64,000 nt of DNA from CAZWRV01 sp964636325 (GCA_964636325.1 CAZWRV010000005.1:1-64000), one strand, 5' to 3'. Counted from the first letter of the stretch, positions 52,793-61,525 are shown. Made by a program: numbers and translations. The notes: generated by a model not told the origin, from the letters alone.

Positions 52793-54742
52793 TCAAGGCT
52801 TGGTCGTCCCGATGGTCGCTCCTTGGACCTCCGTGGAATTGTCTACAGCCTTGGCGCCGGCGTTCTCCGGAGGCGCGGTGACCTTCACTGCGAATTTCGA
52901 CTTGCTCTGCGATTGCGGGATGCCCCAGTCTGTCACCCAGCTGTCGGACGGCACGGAAAATTGGACCGTGAACCTGTAAGTTCCGGGGTCGATGCCTGCG
53001 CTGGTGTTGAAATAGAGCGGCATAAAGTTTGCGCCATATCCCGCATCAATATAGTATTCTCCGGATACCCCGTCGTTGACTCCGGGACCCTTCTCGACGA
53101 CCTTCAGCTGCATCGGAAACTGTTCGCCCGCGTGCGTTCCCAGCAGATCGTAGGTGATATCTATCTGGGATGAGCTCCCCGCCTCCATCTCGGTCGGATT
53201 CACCTGCGTGTCGGTGATGTTTATATACGGAGTGAGGAACTCGTAGTCGAAGCTCCGCTTGGCGGCCTCCTCGGCTCCGGAATATTCCGTGTCCGTGACT
53301 ATCATGGCGGCCTCCTTGACGCTTTTGCCGAAGCCGGCGAGGAACTCGTAGTTGTCGGCGCCGCCGACGACCGGAATGACCTTTGACTTGTTGAGGATGA
53401 ACGCTTCGGGCTTGCCGGTCGATCCAGGGACGAAACCGTAGATCAGCGGAGCCTGTGGGATGCCTGTCTGGGGAAGGAGCTTGTAGTAGACGGCCCCAAG
53501 CTGCGAAAGTGTGGCCTCGCTGCCCTTCGCACCGTATGAGCTGAACTCCGTCTTTTCGACGTCAATCATGTATTTCTTGAGGGAGCTTATCTTCTTAAGA
53601 TACATCGCGGCCAGAAACTTCTTGAACTCGTCGGAGAACGTCTTGCCCTTCTCAGCCATCATGTCCTTGAATATCTCGATGGCGTCATCCTTCTTCTCGG
53701 TGTTCTCGAAGTATTTCAGGATGAATTTGACGCCTCCGAAATTGTCATAGAAATAATATGCGAGAGTGACGGTGGAATATTTGTGGAAGGATCCGTCGTA
53801 GATCGGCAGGGATGGCGCCTTGAAGATGGAGCTGGCTGAATCAAATGTGTCCTTGAGCTTGAACCAGCATTTTACGAAATACATTTCCGTCCATCTGCAG
53901 GTTCCTTCCATGAACCAGAGGCTGCTGTCCCAGTTGTAGGCGGACTGGACACCATGGAAATATTCATGGAAGCATGTGCCTTTGGTCCCGAGCTCCCATA
54001 CTTCCGCCGGATATGTGGTCTTCAGATGACTGTCTATTTTAATGTATCCAGACTTGGCCTTGCCGGTCGTCGCGCTGACGTCGATCCATACGCCGTTGGC
54101 CCCGTCCAGATCCATTATATATACATGCAGCTTGTCGCCGCCTTCCGGAAGCGCGGCGCGGAATTTCTTCTTGGGTTCGTTCTTGATCGCCATGTCGACG
54201 TAGGTCTTGACTATATCGGCGTATTTGTCGTCAGGTACTTTGTCGGTGGCGTCGTCCAGGCTGTAATGGACGATGCAGGAATTGCCCTCGGTCTGCTTGT
54301 CCAACTGCGGGAAGTTGGGCAGCGCCGAACGGGTGCTTTTCGTTCCGGACTCCTCGGACTCCCTCTGTTTGATGATGACATCAATATCCTCGTTCAGGGA
54401 GCAGAGGAAATTGCGCTCGTCGGCGCTGAAATCCCGGAAGGACTTGTGGACGTCCTTGTAGAATCCGGTGAGGCATTGTTCCCTTATCACCGACCGGCTT
54501 ATCGGCAGCACCGACAACTCCTTGCCGGTCAGCTTTATCTCCGGTGCGAAAAGCAGCTTGGCCCTGAGGATGACCGAATCCTTGGCGGAAATCTTGCCGC
54601 CGGCCTGCGCCCAGGCCAGCGTGTCGAAGGCGTCTGGACCTTCTTGGGGATCGTAATTTGCGGCGGTGACCGAGCACATCAGTAAGCCTGTACAGGCAAC
54701 TCCGGCGGACGTGAACTTGATGAATCCGAATAGACTCCTCAT
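52793..54742 (-). CDS. Secreted zinc metalloprotease (HEYFH)
   Basis: This 649-residue protein has a signal peptide (FIKFTSAGVACTGLLMCSVTAA). Residues about 30-130 form an N-terminal domain (KISAKDSVILRAKLLFAPE...LTGFYKDVHKSFRDF) that recurs as the separate protein encoded just upstream. The catalytic part has H259-EYF-H263 in CFHEYFHGVQSAYNW and a Glu at about 279 in WFMEGTCRW, the HExxH...E layout of gluzincin zinc proteases. The last 150 residues contain an Ig-like domain (PTEMEAGSSSQIDITYDL...GIDPGTYRFTVQFSVPSDSW). AAAGGAGGAG lies 6 bases before ATG 54742, and the stop of the upstream gene lies inside that region, so both are co-translated. The N-domain may be a propeptide. Confidence 0.8.
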   Translation of the reverse strand: MRSLFGFIKFTSAGVACTGLLMCSVTAANYDPQEGPDAFDTLAWAQAGGKISAKDSVILRAKLLFAPEIKLTGKELSVLPISRSVIREQCLTGFYKDVHKSFRDFSADERNFLCSLNEDIDVIIKQRESEESGTKSTRSALPNFPQLDKQTEGNSCIVHYSLDDATDKVPDDKYADIVKTYVDMAIKNEPKKKFRAALPEGGDKLHVYIMDLDGANGVWIDVSATTGKAKSGYIKIDSHLKTTYPAEVWELGTKGTCFHEYFHGVQSAYNWDSSLWFMEGTCRWTEMYFVKCWFKLKDTFDSASSIFKAPSLPIYDGSFHKYSTVTLAYYFYDNFGGVKFILKYFENTEKKDDAIEIFKDMMAEKGKTFSDEFKKFLAAMYLKKISSLKKYMIDVEKTEFSSYGAKGSEATLSQLGAVYYKLLPQTGIPQAPLIYGFVPGSTGKPEAFILNKSKVIPVVGGADNYEFLAGFGKSVKEAAMIVTDTEYSGAEEAAKRSFDYEFLTPYINITDTQVNPTEMEAGSSSQIDITYDLLGTHAGEQFPMQLKVVEKGPGVNDGVSGEYYIDAGYGANFMPLYFNTSAGIDPGTYRFTVQFSVPSDSWVTDWGIPQSQSKSKFAVKVTAPPENAGAKAVDNSTEVQGATIGTTKP

Positions 54743-54755
54743 CGATACTCCTCCT

Positions 54756-55181
54756 TTATTCTTTCTTATCTTCTTTTTCTCGTTGTTCAATTATTGCCTC
54801 CAGATCCGGGCTGAGCTTCTTGAGAAGCTCCTTGTCCTCCGGCGTAAAGTCCTTATAAGCCTTATGGACCTGCTTGAAAAAACCGGTCAGATAGCCGCCG
54901 GGTTTGTTCTCCGGCCCTGTCTGTGCGAACTCAGTGCCCTTCAGCATTTCCGGAGCGAAAAGCGCCTTGGCCTTCAATATCACGGATTCTTTCAGGGATA
55001 TTTCCTTCTTTTTATAAGATTCGTCAATCCGCTCGGGCACTGTTCTGGTTTCTGCCGGGGCTTGAGCCTTCTTGTCCTGGCTTTCCAAGTCGGCGCCATG
55101 AACCGCCGCTGCCGCGGACAATGCGACGGCAAGGGCGGACAGCCATGAAACACCGGAAATAGATTTTGCGGCAGATAACAT
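54756..55181 (-). CDS. Free-standing paralogue of the metalloprotease N-domain
   Basis: This 141-residue protein has a signal peptide (AKSISGVSWLSALAVALSAAAAVHGA). Its mature part aligns with residues 30-130 of the downstream protease: SVILKAKALFAPE against SVILRAKLLFAPE (11 of 13 identical) and LTGFFKQVHKAYKDF against LTGFYKDVHKSFRDF (10 of 15), followed by a shared II-x-QRE-x-E end. There is no catalytic segment. The gene ends 13 bases before the protease start, with the protease ribosome site directly after its stop, so it is an intact operon member rather than debris. It could be an inhibitor, chaperone or immunity-like partner of the protease; that is inference. ATG 55181 is preferred over TTG 55190. 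Confidence 0.75.
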   Translation of the reverse strand: MLSAAKSISGVSWLSALAVALSAAAAVHGADLESQDKKAQAPAETRTVPERIDESYKKKEISLKESVILKAKALFAPEMLKGTEFAQTGPENKPGGYLTGFFKQVHKAYKDFTPEDKELLKKLSPDLEAIIEQREKEDKKE

Positions 55182-55253
55182 ATGCTTCAAATAATAATAA
55201 CGCTTGGAGCAATCATATCTTACAGCGATCGTATATCTTGTAAACTGTTTTCA

Positions 55254-57740
55254 TTATTTCAACCCCAATGCCTCCGGGCCGTCCGCGAAGAGTCCGATTC
55301 CCTGCGGGTATTCCTTGCCGTCGGCCTCCTTTGCCCAGGTGACGCCGCCTGCGCGTATGCGGTTGTTCCAGTCGGGCTGAGGATACTTGTCGATCTCCGG
55401 GCCGACATCGAAGAAGAAGGAGAAGTTGCCTCCTTTGCCCGGGTATCCGTCTCCGATGCTTGCGGCGTCGCCGAATGTTCCGCGCTCGTAGGTGTCGACG
55501 CCGCCGAAATGGCAGCTTACCGCAAATCCCTTGGCGGCTCCCCAGCCGGTGTTGCCGGCCAAGGCCTTTCCGTGGAGGTCCGTCATGAGATCGTCGCCGC
55601 CGAGGTCGATGAGGAATCCGGACGCCATGTCCCAGGCGGTTCCGCCGCCGAGGCCTGATGCGCTGTAGCGGTCGTTGCCCGCTCGGTCGAGAAGATAGCC
55701 GACTCCGCGGTGGCATCCGTTGCCGAGGGCGTGGTTGCCCGACCAGCCGGAGTGGTTGTCGCCGCCGGGGCCGCGCTTGACGAAGTAAGTGTCGTCGCCG
55801 GCGTCGTCGACGATTGCGCCTGCTCCGCCCGCGTAGGCGGCCGCGGCTCCGAAGGAGGAACCGACATACATGTCGTTTCCGGAGGCGTCGTGGACCAGGC
55901 CGAGGCCTCCGCCGAGTGTGGGCGAACGGGGTGCGTTCTCCTTGCGGGCTTCGGCGCGCCAGCTTGATCCGAAGCCAATGCCGCTGCCCATGTATCCGTT
56001 GTCCCATGCCTGGCCTGAACTGTATGCGCTTTCAAAGGTGCCGAGGCACTGGTAGTGGTCGTCTCCGGCGCGGTCGTCGAGCAGGCCGAACGCTCCGTTG
56101 ATACCTGCGCCGATCGATGCGAGGCCGGTCGCGTAGACATCATTGCCCGCCGAGTCGCGCAGGACGCCGACACCGTGCCAGAATCCGCATCCGAACGCGA
56201 ATTTCTGGCCGAGATACAGGTCGTCTCCGGCCTGGTCTGAAAGGATGCCGATGCCGAGGAAACCCGCGCCGAATGCGAAGCCCGAATCCAGGGGTATGCC
56301 GGCTTCGTCAGGTTTGTCGGGATTGCCGTAAAGCCGGGCAAAGGGGACAAGGTTTGTACGGACTCCCTCCGGATCCGGCTGGACTAAGCTCTGCCTGGTT
56401 TGCTCGCGCGGCTTGAATAGCGGGGACAGGCCCTGGCAGTAGCGGTCGTTTCCGGCTCGGTCGATGAGTATTCCGATACCAAGCAGGCCGGCGCCGGGGC
56501 CGCCGACCCCGGTGGTCTGGTACAGATCGTCACCGGCGAAGTCGATGATGATCTGAAGCGGACGCGAGCCGATCTGCTCCTCGGGCTTCGTCCAGACATA
56601 TTCGTCGTCGCCGCCGATGTCGAGTATCGCGAGTGCGTCGGTATCCTGGTAGCGGTTCGGGCCCGGGCCGCCGACGATTATGTTCCCGTAGGGAGTGGTC
56701 ATGACGGTGATGATGTCTCCTGTTACTCCCGACACGGGGGCGGCCAGACGGTGTACCGTTCCGCCGCAGCGGACGATGTCGCGGGCGAGATCGTCGAGCG
56801 CCGCGGGGGCCAGCAGCGGTTGGAGCCTGGAGAGCGTCTGCCGCATGGCGGAGAAGTCCACACGGCATGAGAACGACGGCTGCGCTTTGCTCTCACCAAG
56901 GAAAAATGCGTCCGTCGGTGCCGGCATTCCGGCGAGCGAGTGCAGGTAGCGCGCCAGTGCGGTCATGCCCGCGAGCTCCTGCGGCACAGGTGTTTTGGAA
57001 AACGAAGTTTCCTTGTCGCCTTCGTTGTAGCCGTCGTTGGGCGCGAACATCATCTCCATGCTGTAGCACGGCGCGCCCTTCGACATGTTCACGAAGGTTC
57101 CGCCGCTGCGGCATATCCAGGGGATTACAAAGCGGAGGAGCCGGCGCTCCGCGGGGCTGACTTGCGCAAGCGCCTTCTTGTCAACAAGTTCCGCTGCCTG
57201 CGCTACCGCATCCGCGAACTGCTTCAGATCCGCCGGAGATTGAAGGGCGGTTGGCTCCGGGACGGCCTGGGGTGTTTTGCCGCCGGGCAGGGCCGCGGCC
57301 AGAAAGCATGCCTCCTGCAATGCCGGCTCGGTCCCGGGCTCCTCCGCAAGGCAGTTGCGCGCCCACGCCTCCATGCGCCATGGTGCATTCGGAGGATCGC
57401 CGGCCAGCTCCTTGACTATGGCGATATCCTGGTACGCCTGGAATTCCTCAAGCCCGGAACTGTATTCGCGGACATTGTTGATCCAGGCCTTGTAGTCGGC
57501 GGCGGCGCCGTAGCGCTTGTCGCGGAACGCAGCCTCCTTTTCCGGCGCTAGCCCGAGAGCCGGAAGCTCGCCGTCTTCCAGCACGGCCGAGAGCTTCGCG
57601 CTCAAGGCCGCCAGGCGCGGTTCCTTGGGCGCCGTAAAAGCTGGAACAACCGGATCTTCAAACTTATAGTTGCAGCCGCCTGCAAGAAGAAAAATCCCGG
57701 CGGCAGCACAGCCGGCAGCGTATTGACGTATCCGTCTCAT
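55254..57740 (-). CDS. Lipoprotein with ten D-x-A-G-[ND]-D-x-Y repeats
   Basis: This 828-residue protein has a lipoprotein signal (GIFLLAGGC; the lipid would attach at Cys23). Residues 24-330 are helical-looking and unrecognised. From about residue 345 ten copies of [ILV]-x-D-x-[AG]-G-[ND]-D-x-Y occur, for example IIIDFAGDDLYQ, ILIDRAGNDRYCQ, VLRDSAGNDVYA and LLDRAGNDRYSA, separated by glycine-rich turns (GAGLLGIGI, GCGFWHGVG, GLGGGTAWDMASG). The spacing, paired Asp residues and glycine turns resemble calcium-binding beta-roll or beta-solenoid proteins, but the motif is not the RTX nonapeptide. No catalytic motif is seen. It lies 72 bases upstream of the protease N-domain paralogue on the same strand, and divergent from a HlyD exporter. 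Confidence 0.75.
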   Translation of the reverse strand: MRRIRQYAAGCAAAGIFLLAGGCNYKFEDPVVPAFTAPKEPRLAALSAKLSAVLEDGELPALGLAPEKEAAFRDKRYGAAADYKAWINNVREYSSGLEEFQAYQDIAIVKELAGDPPNAPWRMEAWARNCLAEEPGTEPALQEACFLAAALPGGKTPQAVPEPTALQSPADLKQFADAVAQAAELVDKKALAQVSPAERRLLRFVIPWICRSGGTFVNMSKGAPCYSMEMMFAPNDGYNEGDKETSFSKTPVPQELAGMTALARYLHSLAGMPAPTDAFFLGESKAQPSFSCRVDFSAMRQTLSRLQPLLAPAALDDLARDIVRCGGTVHRLAAPVSGVTGDIITVMTTPYGNIIVGGPGPNRYQDTDALAILDIGGDDEYVWTKPEEQIGSRPLQIIIDFAGDDLYQTTGVGGPGAGLLGIGILIDRAGNDRYCQGLSPLFKPREQTRQSLVQPDPEGVRTNLVPFARLYGNPDKPDEAGIPLDSGFAFGAGFLGIGILSDQAGDDLYLGQKFAFGCGFWHGVGVLRDSAGNDVYATGLASIGAGINGAFGLLDDRAGDDHYQCLGTFESAYSSGQAWDNGYMGSGIGFGSSWRAEARKENAPRSPTLGGGLGLVHDASGNDMYVGSSFGAAAAYAGGAGAIVDDAGDDTYFVKRGPGGDNHSGWSGNHALGNGCHRGVGYLLDRAGNDRYSASGLGGGTAWDMASGFLIDLGGDDLMTDLHGKALAGNTGWGAAKGFAVSCHFGGVDTYERGTFGDAASIGDGYPGKGGNFSFFFDVGPEIDKYPQPDWNNRIRAGGVTWAKEADGKEYPQGIGLFADGPEALGLK

Positions 57741-57796
57741 AGTCGCCCCTTGTTTACTTTTATGGACAATATGCTAGTTTTTAAAATAGGCAAATT

Positions 57797-57952
57797 GTTT
57801 CAGATTTCCTGGTCGGCCAACTGGCTTGGCTGATGCGGACCGATTTTGCGCTGCCCCTATTCTTGGGCTCGAGCCGGAAATCTGAATTTGAAATCCCTCC
57901 TGGGAATCGGAATTTCATAACATATCTTTTTCTCCAGAGCAGGAAATCTGAA
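57797..57952. repeat. Inverted repeat family B copy
   Basis: TTTCAGATTTCCTG near 57798-57811 pairs with CAGGAAATCTGAA at 57940-57952; CCGGAAATCTGAA recurs at 57874-57886. It overlaps the leader region of the HlyD-type gene and falls inside its spurious N-terminal extension. Confidence 0.5.
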
Positions 57953-57967
57953 CTTGGGATGTGGACC

Positions 57968-59092
57968 ATGCGCAAGGTGATCATCGTCGCGGCCGTGCTG
58001 GTTCTGGGCGGCATCTGCTTGATACTTTTGAAGAACAACATGCGCGGTCCGCTTGTCGTTTCAGGCGTGCTCGAAGGCGACCAGATCCGAGTGGGGTCGC
58101 GGGTCGGCGGGCGTATCGCCGAGGTGCTTGTGGACGAAGGCGACAAGGTGAAGGATGGGACGCCGCTCTTCCGTCTTGAGCCTTTCGACCTCAAGGAGAA
58201 GCTCAGCATGGCCGAAGCCGACGAGAAGGCCGCGCAGGCGGAGTTTGACAGGCTCAAGGCCGGCTACCGTCCCGAGGAGATCGCGGAGGCTCAGGCGCGC
58301 CGCGACCAGCTTGCGGCCAAGCTTGACCTGCTCAAGGCCGGTCCCCGCCAGCAGGAGATAGACGAGTCCGCGCAGCAGCTCGCGGTGGAGGAGGCGAAGC
58401 TAAATCTGGCGAAAATCCAGGCCGAACGTATCGGCGGCCTCGAGAACAAGAATGTGGCATCGACGCTTGAAGGCGACAACGCCCGCTGCGATCTGCTTGT
58501 GGCCAAGGGGAAGGTGGAGGCCGCGCAAAGGCACCTTGACATGTTGAAGGAAGGTTACAGGAAGGAAGAGATCGCCGCCGCCCAGGGAAGCCTCGCCGAA
58601 GCCGAGGCGATATACGTCCTGCGCAAGAACGGATACAGGGAGGAGGAGATCAGGCGCGCGGAGGCGACTCTGCTGTCCGCGAGGGCGAACCGCGCCGCCG
58701 TCGCCGAGCAGGTCAAGGAGCTTACGGTCGTGTCGCCGGCCGAATGCTATGTCGAATCGATCGATCTGCGTCCCGGCGACCTGGTCGCGGCCAACGAGCC
58801 CTGCGTTTCGCTCATGGATCTTTCGAGGCTCAGAGTCAGGGCGTTCGTTCCTGAATCCAGGCTTTCCCTCGCGAAGCTCGGGACCAACGTGCCGCTCAGG
58901 ATCGACAGCCTTCCCGGCAGGGAATTCGAAGGCGAAGTAACCTATGTCGCCACAGAAGGCGAATTCACCCCGCGCAACATACAGACCCCCGATGAACGCT
59001 CCAAGCAGGTCTTCAGAATCATGATATCCGTGCAGAAGGACAGGGAGACGCTCAGGCCGGGCATGATCTGCGATGTGATCCTGGAGAGATAA
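57968..59092 (+). CDS. HlyD-family periplasmic adaptor protein
   Basis: This is a 374-residue membrane-fusion protein. Residues about 5-25 form one membrane anchor (VIIVAAVLVLGGICLILL). SGVLEGDQIRVGSRVGGRIAEVLVDEGDKVKDGTPLFRLE is the lipoyl-like half-motif. The coiled-coil hairpin runs from about residue 75 to 245, with repeated AGYRPEEIAEAQARRDQL / EGYRKEEIAAAQGSLAEAEA / NGYREEEIRRAEATLLSA units, as in the YbhG/YhiI adaptors. A beta-barrel part follows (DLRPGDLVAANEPCVSLMDLSRLRVRAFVPES). It links an inner-membrane ABC exporter to the outer membrane. The ATG at 57968 was chosen since the frame upstream to 57833 reads through a repeat. The next two genes encode the ATPase and permease. Confidence 0.9.
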   Translation: MRKVIIVAAVLVLGGICLILLKNNMRGPLVVSGVLEGDQIRVGSRVGGRIAEVLVDEGDKVKDGTPLFRLEPFDLKEKLSMAEADEKAAQAEFDRLKAGYRPEEIAEAQARRDQLAAKLDLLKAGPRQQEIDESAQQLAVEEAKLNLAKIQAERIGGLENKNVASTLEGDNARCDLLVAKGKVEAAQRHLDMLKEGYRKEEIAAAQGSLAEAEAIYVLRKNGYREEEIRRAEATLLSARANRAAVAEQVKELTVVSPAECYVESIDLRPGDLVAANEPCVSLMDLSRLRVRAFVPESRLSLAKLGTNVPLRIDSLPGREFEGEVTYVATEGEFTPRNIQTPDERSKQVFRIMISVQKDRETLRPGMICDVILER

Positions 59093-59133
59093 AAGGATCG
59101 CTAGTTTGCAGAATTGTCAATGAAACGCTAGCT

Positions 59134-59181
59134 GGAGGGCGGAGCCGTGCTCCGCCGCGGTTGAGCTTGGCTCAACCCTCC
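59134..59181. repeat. Complete family A two-hairpin repeat
   Basis: GGCGGAGC-CGT-GCTCCGCC and GGTTGAGC-TTG-GCTCAACC form two perfect 8-bp hairpins, enclosed by GGAGGG and CCCTCC that also pair, giving a three-way, cloverleaf-like fold. The end at 1-38 and the units at 17721, 18631 and 18679 belong to the same family. It lies between the adaptor and ATPase genes. Confidence 0.85.
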
Positions 59182-59231
59182 ATTGAACGTAATCTCTTCA
59201 TTGGTTAATTCAACATTACACCTCATCCATA

Positions 59232-60257
59232 ATGACGGACGACTTCTCAATCAGGATTGAATCCCTCTCCAAGAAATTCGGCTCATTCACAGCCGTTTCC
59301 GAGACTTCGTTCTCCGTAGGGCGCGGCTCGATATTCGGGCTGCTCGGGCCGAACGGCTCCGGCAAGAGCACCTTGATAAGGATGCTCTGCGGAGTGCTGC
59401 GTCCGAGCGGCGGCCGCGCCGAGGTGATGGGCTTTGATGTCGCGAGGCAGTCCGAAGACGTCAAGGCCAACATCGGCTACATGAGCCAGAAGTTCAGTCT
59501 ATACGGCGATCTCTCCGCATCTGAAAATCTTGATTTCTACTCGAGGATTTACGGCCTGCGCGGGGAGGCCGCAAGGAGGAGCCGGGACTATGTGGTCGGC
59601 CTGACCGGCATCGGCGAATACCTGAAGCGGCGCGCGTCGGCATTGTCCGGCGGCTGGAAGCAGAGGCTGGCGCTCGCGTGCGCGCTGGTACACGAGCCGC
59701 AGGTGCTCTTCCTCGACGAGCCGACCGCCGGAATCGATCCGGTCGCCAGGCGCGAGCTGTGGGACCTTCTCTTCGAACTTTCACACAAGGGAGTGACGAT
59801 GTTCGTCAGCACGCACTATATGGACGAGGCCGAACGTTGCACCGACGTCGGATACATCTACTTCTCCAGGATGATCGCCTGCGGCAGACCAGAGGAACTT
59901 AAACGCCTTCCCGAGGTGAATCCGGCCGGGACGCGCCGGATCGAACTCGAATGCGAAAGGCCGGCCGAGGCTTTTGGAATCCTCAAGGGGCTTCCATATG
60001 TAAGGAGTTCGACCATCTTCGGAACCTCGGCGCATCTGCTCGTCGAAGACTCGGTCCCGGATTCGAAGCTGCTGGAGGACATCTCGACCTGCGACCCTTC
60101 GGCTACGGCCAGGACGATCCAGCCCAGCCTCGAGGACGTCTTTGTCCTCCTCAGCCAGGCGGAAGCAAAACGTATGCGGGCTTTGCCCGCAACCCAAGTT
60201 CCAAGCTCCAAATTCCAAATATCAAATAAATTCCAAAATTCAAACACAGAGAAATGA
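59232..60257 (+). CDS. ABC-2 exporter ATP-binding protein
   Basis: This is a 341-residue ABC ATPase of the YbhF/CcmA-like (drug/polysaccharide ABC-2) group. Walker A is GPNGSGKS at residues 39-46, the signature is LSGGWKQR near 138, Walker B is VLFLDEPTAG near 158, and the H-loop is FVSTHYMDEAE. The C-terminal 22 or so residues (from about ATQVPSSKFQ on) come from an intergenic CCAAATTCC-type repeat and are not part of the conserved fold, so the gene has been extended by repeat insertion or its original stop was lost. It lies between adaptor and permease genes and would energise the exporter. Confidence 0.92.
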   Translation: MTDDFSIRIESLSKKFGSFTAVSETSFSVGRGSIFGLLGPNGSGKSTLIRMLCGVLRPSGGRAEVMGFDVARQSEDVKANIGYMSQKFSLYGDLSASENLDFYSRIYGLRGEAARRSRDYVVGLTGIGEYLKRRASALSGGWKQRLALACALVHEPQVLFLDEPTAGIDPVARRELWDLLFELSHKGVTMFVSTHYMDEAERCTDVGYIYFSRMIACGRPEELKRLPEVNPAGTRRIELECERPAEAFGILKGLPYVRSSTIFGTSAHLLVEDSVPDSKLLEDISTCDPSATARTIQPSLEDVFVLLSQAEAKRMRALPATQVPSSKFQISNKFQNSNTEK

Positions 60258-60331
60258 AGCGCCAAGTTTGGAATTTAAGATTTTGAGCCTGGGATTTATT
60301 TGGAATTTGGTGCTTGTGATTTGGAATTTGC
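60194..60331. repeat. CCAAATTCC / GGAATTTGG inverted repeat (family C)
   Basis: Left-hand phrases CCAAGCTCC, AATTCCAAATA, AATAAATTCC and right-hand AATTTAAG, GGGATTTATTTGGAATTTGGTGCTTG, GGAATTTG pair over about 138 bases with a short loop near 60250-60265. Elements of this kind are familiar between genes in many bacteria. Its left arm is read as the last codons of the ATPase gene. Confidence 0.75.
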
Positions 60332-60378
60332 CAACGCATATGACCAGTGAAAGTTAACTTGAGACAAAGTTGGCGGCC

Positions 60379-61524
60379 ATGAAGGGTTTCACCGCGGTGT
60401 TTCTGAAGGAGCTCTCGCACATCAGGTGCGAGCGCTCGACGCTCTTCTTCGCTCTGCTGATCCCGGCGATGCAGCTGACGATCTTCGGATATGCGGCCAA
60501 CACCACGATCGACAACGTGCCGGTGGTTGTGCTGAACCTCGACCGACGGATGGACTCGCGGCACATGCTGGAAGCGTTCACGAACAGCGGTTCGTTCAAG
60601 ATAGTCCGCAGCGTTGCAAACTACGACGAGATGCGCTCGGAGATAAGGTCGGGCAGGGCCAAGGCGGCGTTCGTCATCCCTCCGGACTTTGCCGATTCGA
60701 TGCTCAAGGGGCATGAAGCGTCGGTGCAGATGCTCATCGACGGTTCGGACGCGCAGGTCGCGGCGGCGGCTCTCAACAACGCGAGCCTGATCACGCAGAG
60801 CATGGCGTTCTCGCTGGCCAAGAAGACCGGCGAACGCGGAAGCGTCGCTCCTTCACGCGACCAGTACGGCCATGCGTCGCTGCCGGTCGAGCTCCGGCCG
60901 CGCGTCCTCTACAATCCCGATCTGCTGGACGCGAACTTCTTCGTACCCGGCCTAATCGCGATCATCCTTCAGTTCATCCTCAGCTTCCTCACCGCCTTCT
61001 CGATCGCGCGGGAGAGGGAGTCGGGAACCCTGGAGCAGATGTTTGTGACTCCGGTTTCGCCGTCGGGCCTTCTTTTCGGAAAGCTGATCCCTTACGCGGG
61101 TCTGGCGTTCGTCGAGCTTGTGATAGTGATCCTGGTGATGAACTTTCTCTTCAAGGTGCCGGTCACTGGGAGCGTCATCCAGCTTTTCGGAGTCTGCGTG
61201 CTGTTCATCCTGACCGCGCTCGGCCTGGGCCTGATGGTCTCGACGTTCGCGGAGACGCAGCTTCAGGCTCTCCAGGCAACCTTCCTGATCATGCTGCCGA
61301 GCGTGCTGCTGAGCGGTTTCGTCTTCCCGCGCTCGGAGATGCCGCTGATACTCTATGCGCTCGGCGCGGTCCTTCCAGCGACCTACTTCGTCGATCTTCT
61401 GAGAGGTATAATAATCCGCGGTGCCGGAATCCTCGACCTAGTCCCGTCGCTCGTCGGACTCGCAATATGCTTCGCCGCCATCATCTCCATCAGCCTCTTC
61501 AGGTCCAAGAAGACGATCGACTGA
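60379..61524 (+). CDS. ABC-2 type permease
   Basis: This is a 381-residue exporter permease of the YbhR/YhhJ kind. A first helix (FALLIPAMQLTIFGYA) is followed by a large periplasmic domain (residues 40-200, VPVVVLNLDRRMDSRHMLEAFTNSGSF...MLIDGSDAQVAAAAL) and then five helices (GLIAIILQFILSFLTAFSIARERESGTLEQMFVTPVSPSGLLFGK to the end), with the ERE-x-GTLEQ ABC-2 signature. With the adaptor and the ATPase it forms a complete tripartite exporter; substrate unknown. Only one permease gene is present where YbhSR-type systems have two, so it may work as a homodimer or a second permease lies outside. ATG 60379 is used; TTG 60370 is in frame. Confidence 0.92.
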   Translation: MKGFTAVFLKELSHIRCERSTLFFALLIPAMQLTIFGYAANTTIDNVPVVVLNLDRRMDSRHMLEAFTNSGSFKIVRSVANYDEMRSEIRSGRAKAAFVIPPDFADSMLKGHEASVQMLIDGSDAQVAAAALNNASLITQSMAFSLAKKTGERGSVAPSRDQYGHASLPVELRPRVLYNPDLLDANFFVPGLIAIILQFILSFLTAFSIARERESGTLEQMFVTPVSPSGLLFGKLIPYAGLAFVELVIVILVMNFLFKVPVTGSVIQLFGVCVLFILTALGLGLMVSTFAETQLQALQATFLIMLPSVLLSGFVFPRSEMPLILYALGAVLPATYFVDLLRGIIIRGAGILDLVPSLVGLAICFAAIISISLFRSKKTID

Positions 61525-61525
61525 G

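Noticed and set aside
57968..61524. Type I secretion system for the repeat lipoprotein
   Set aside because: The ATPase and permease are of the separate ABC-2 kind, not the fused HlyB kind, and the lipoprotein has a Sec/Lol signal, so a functional link is unsupported.
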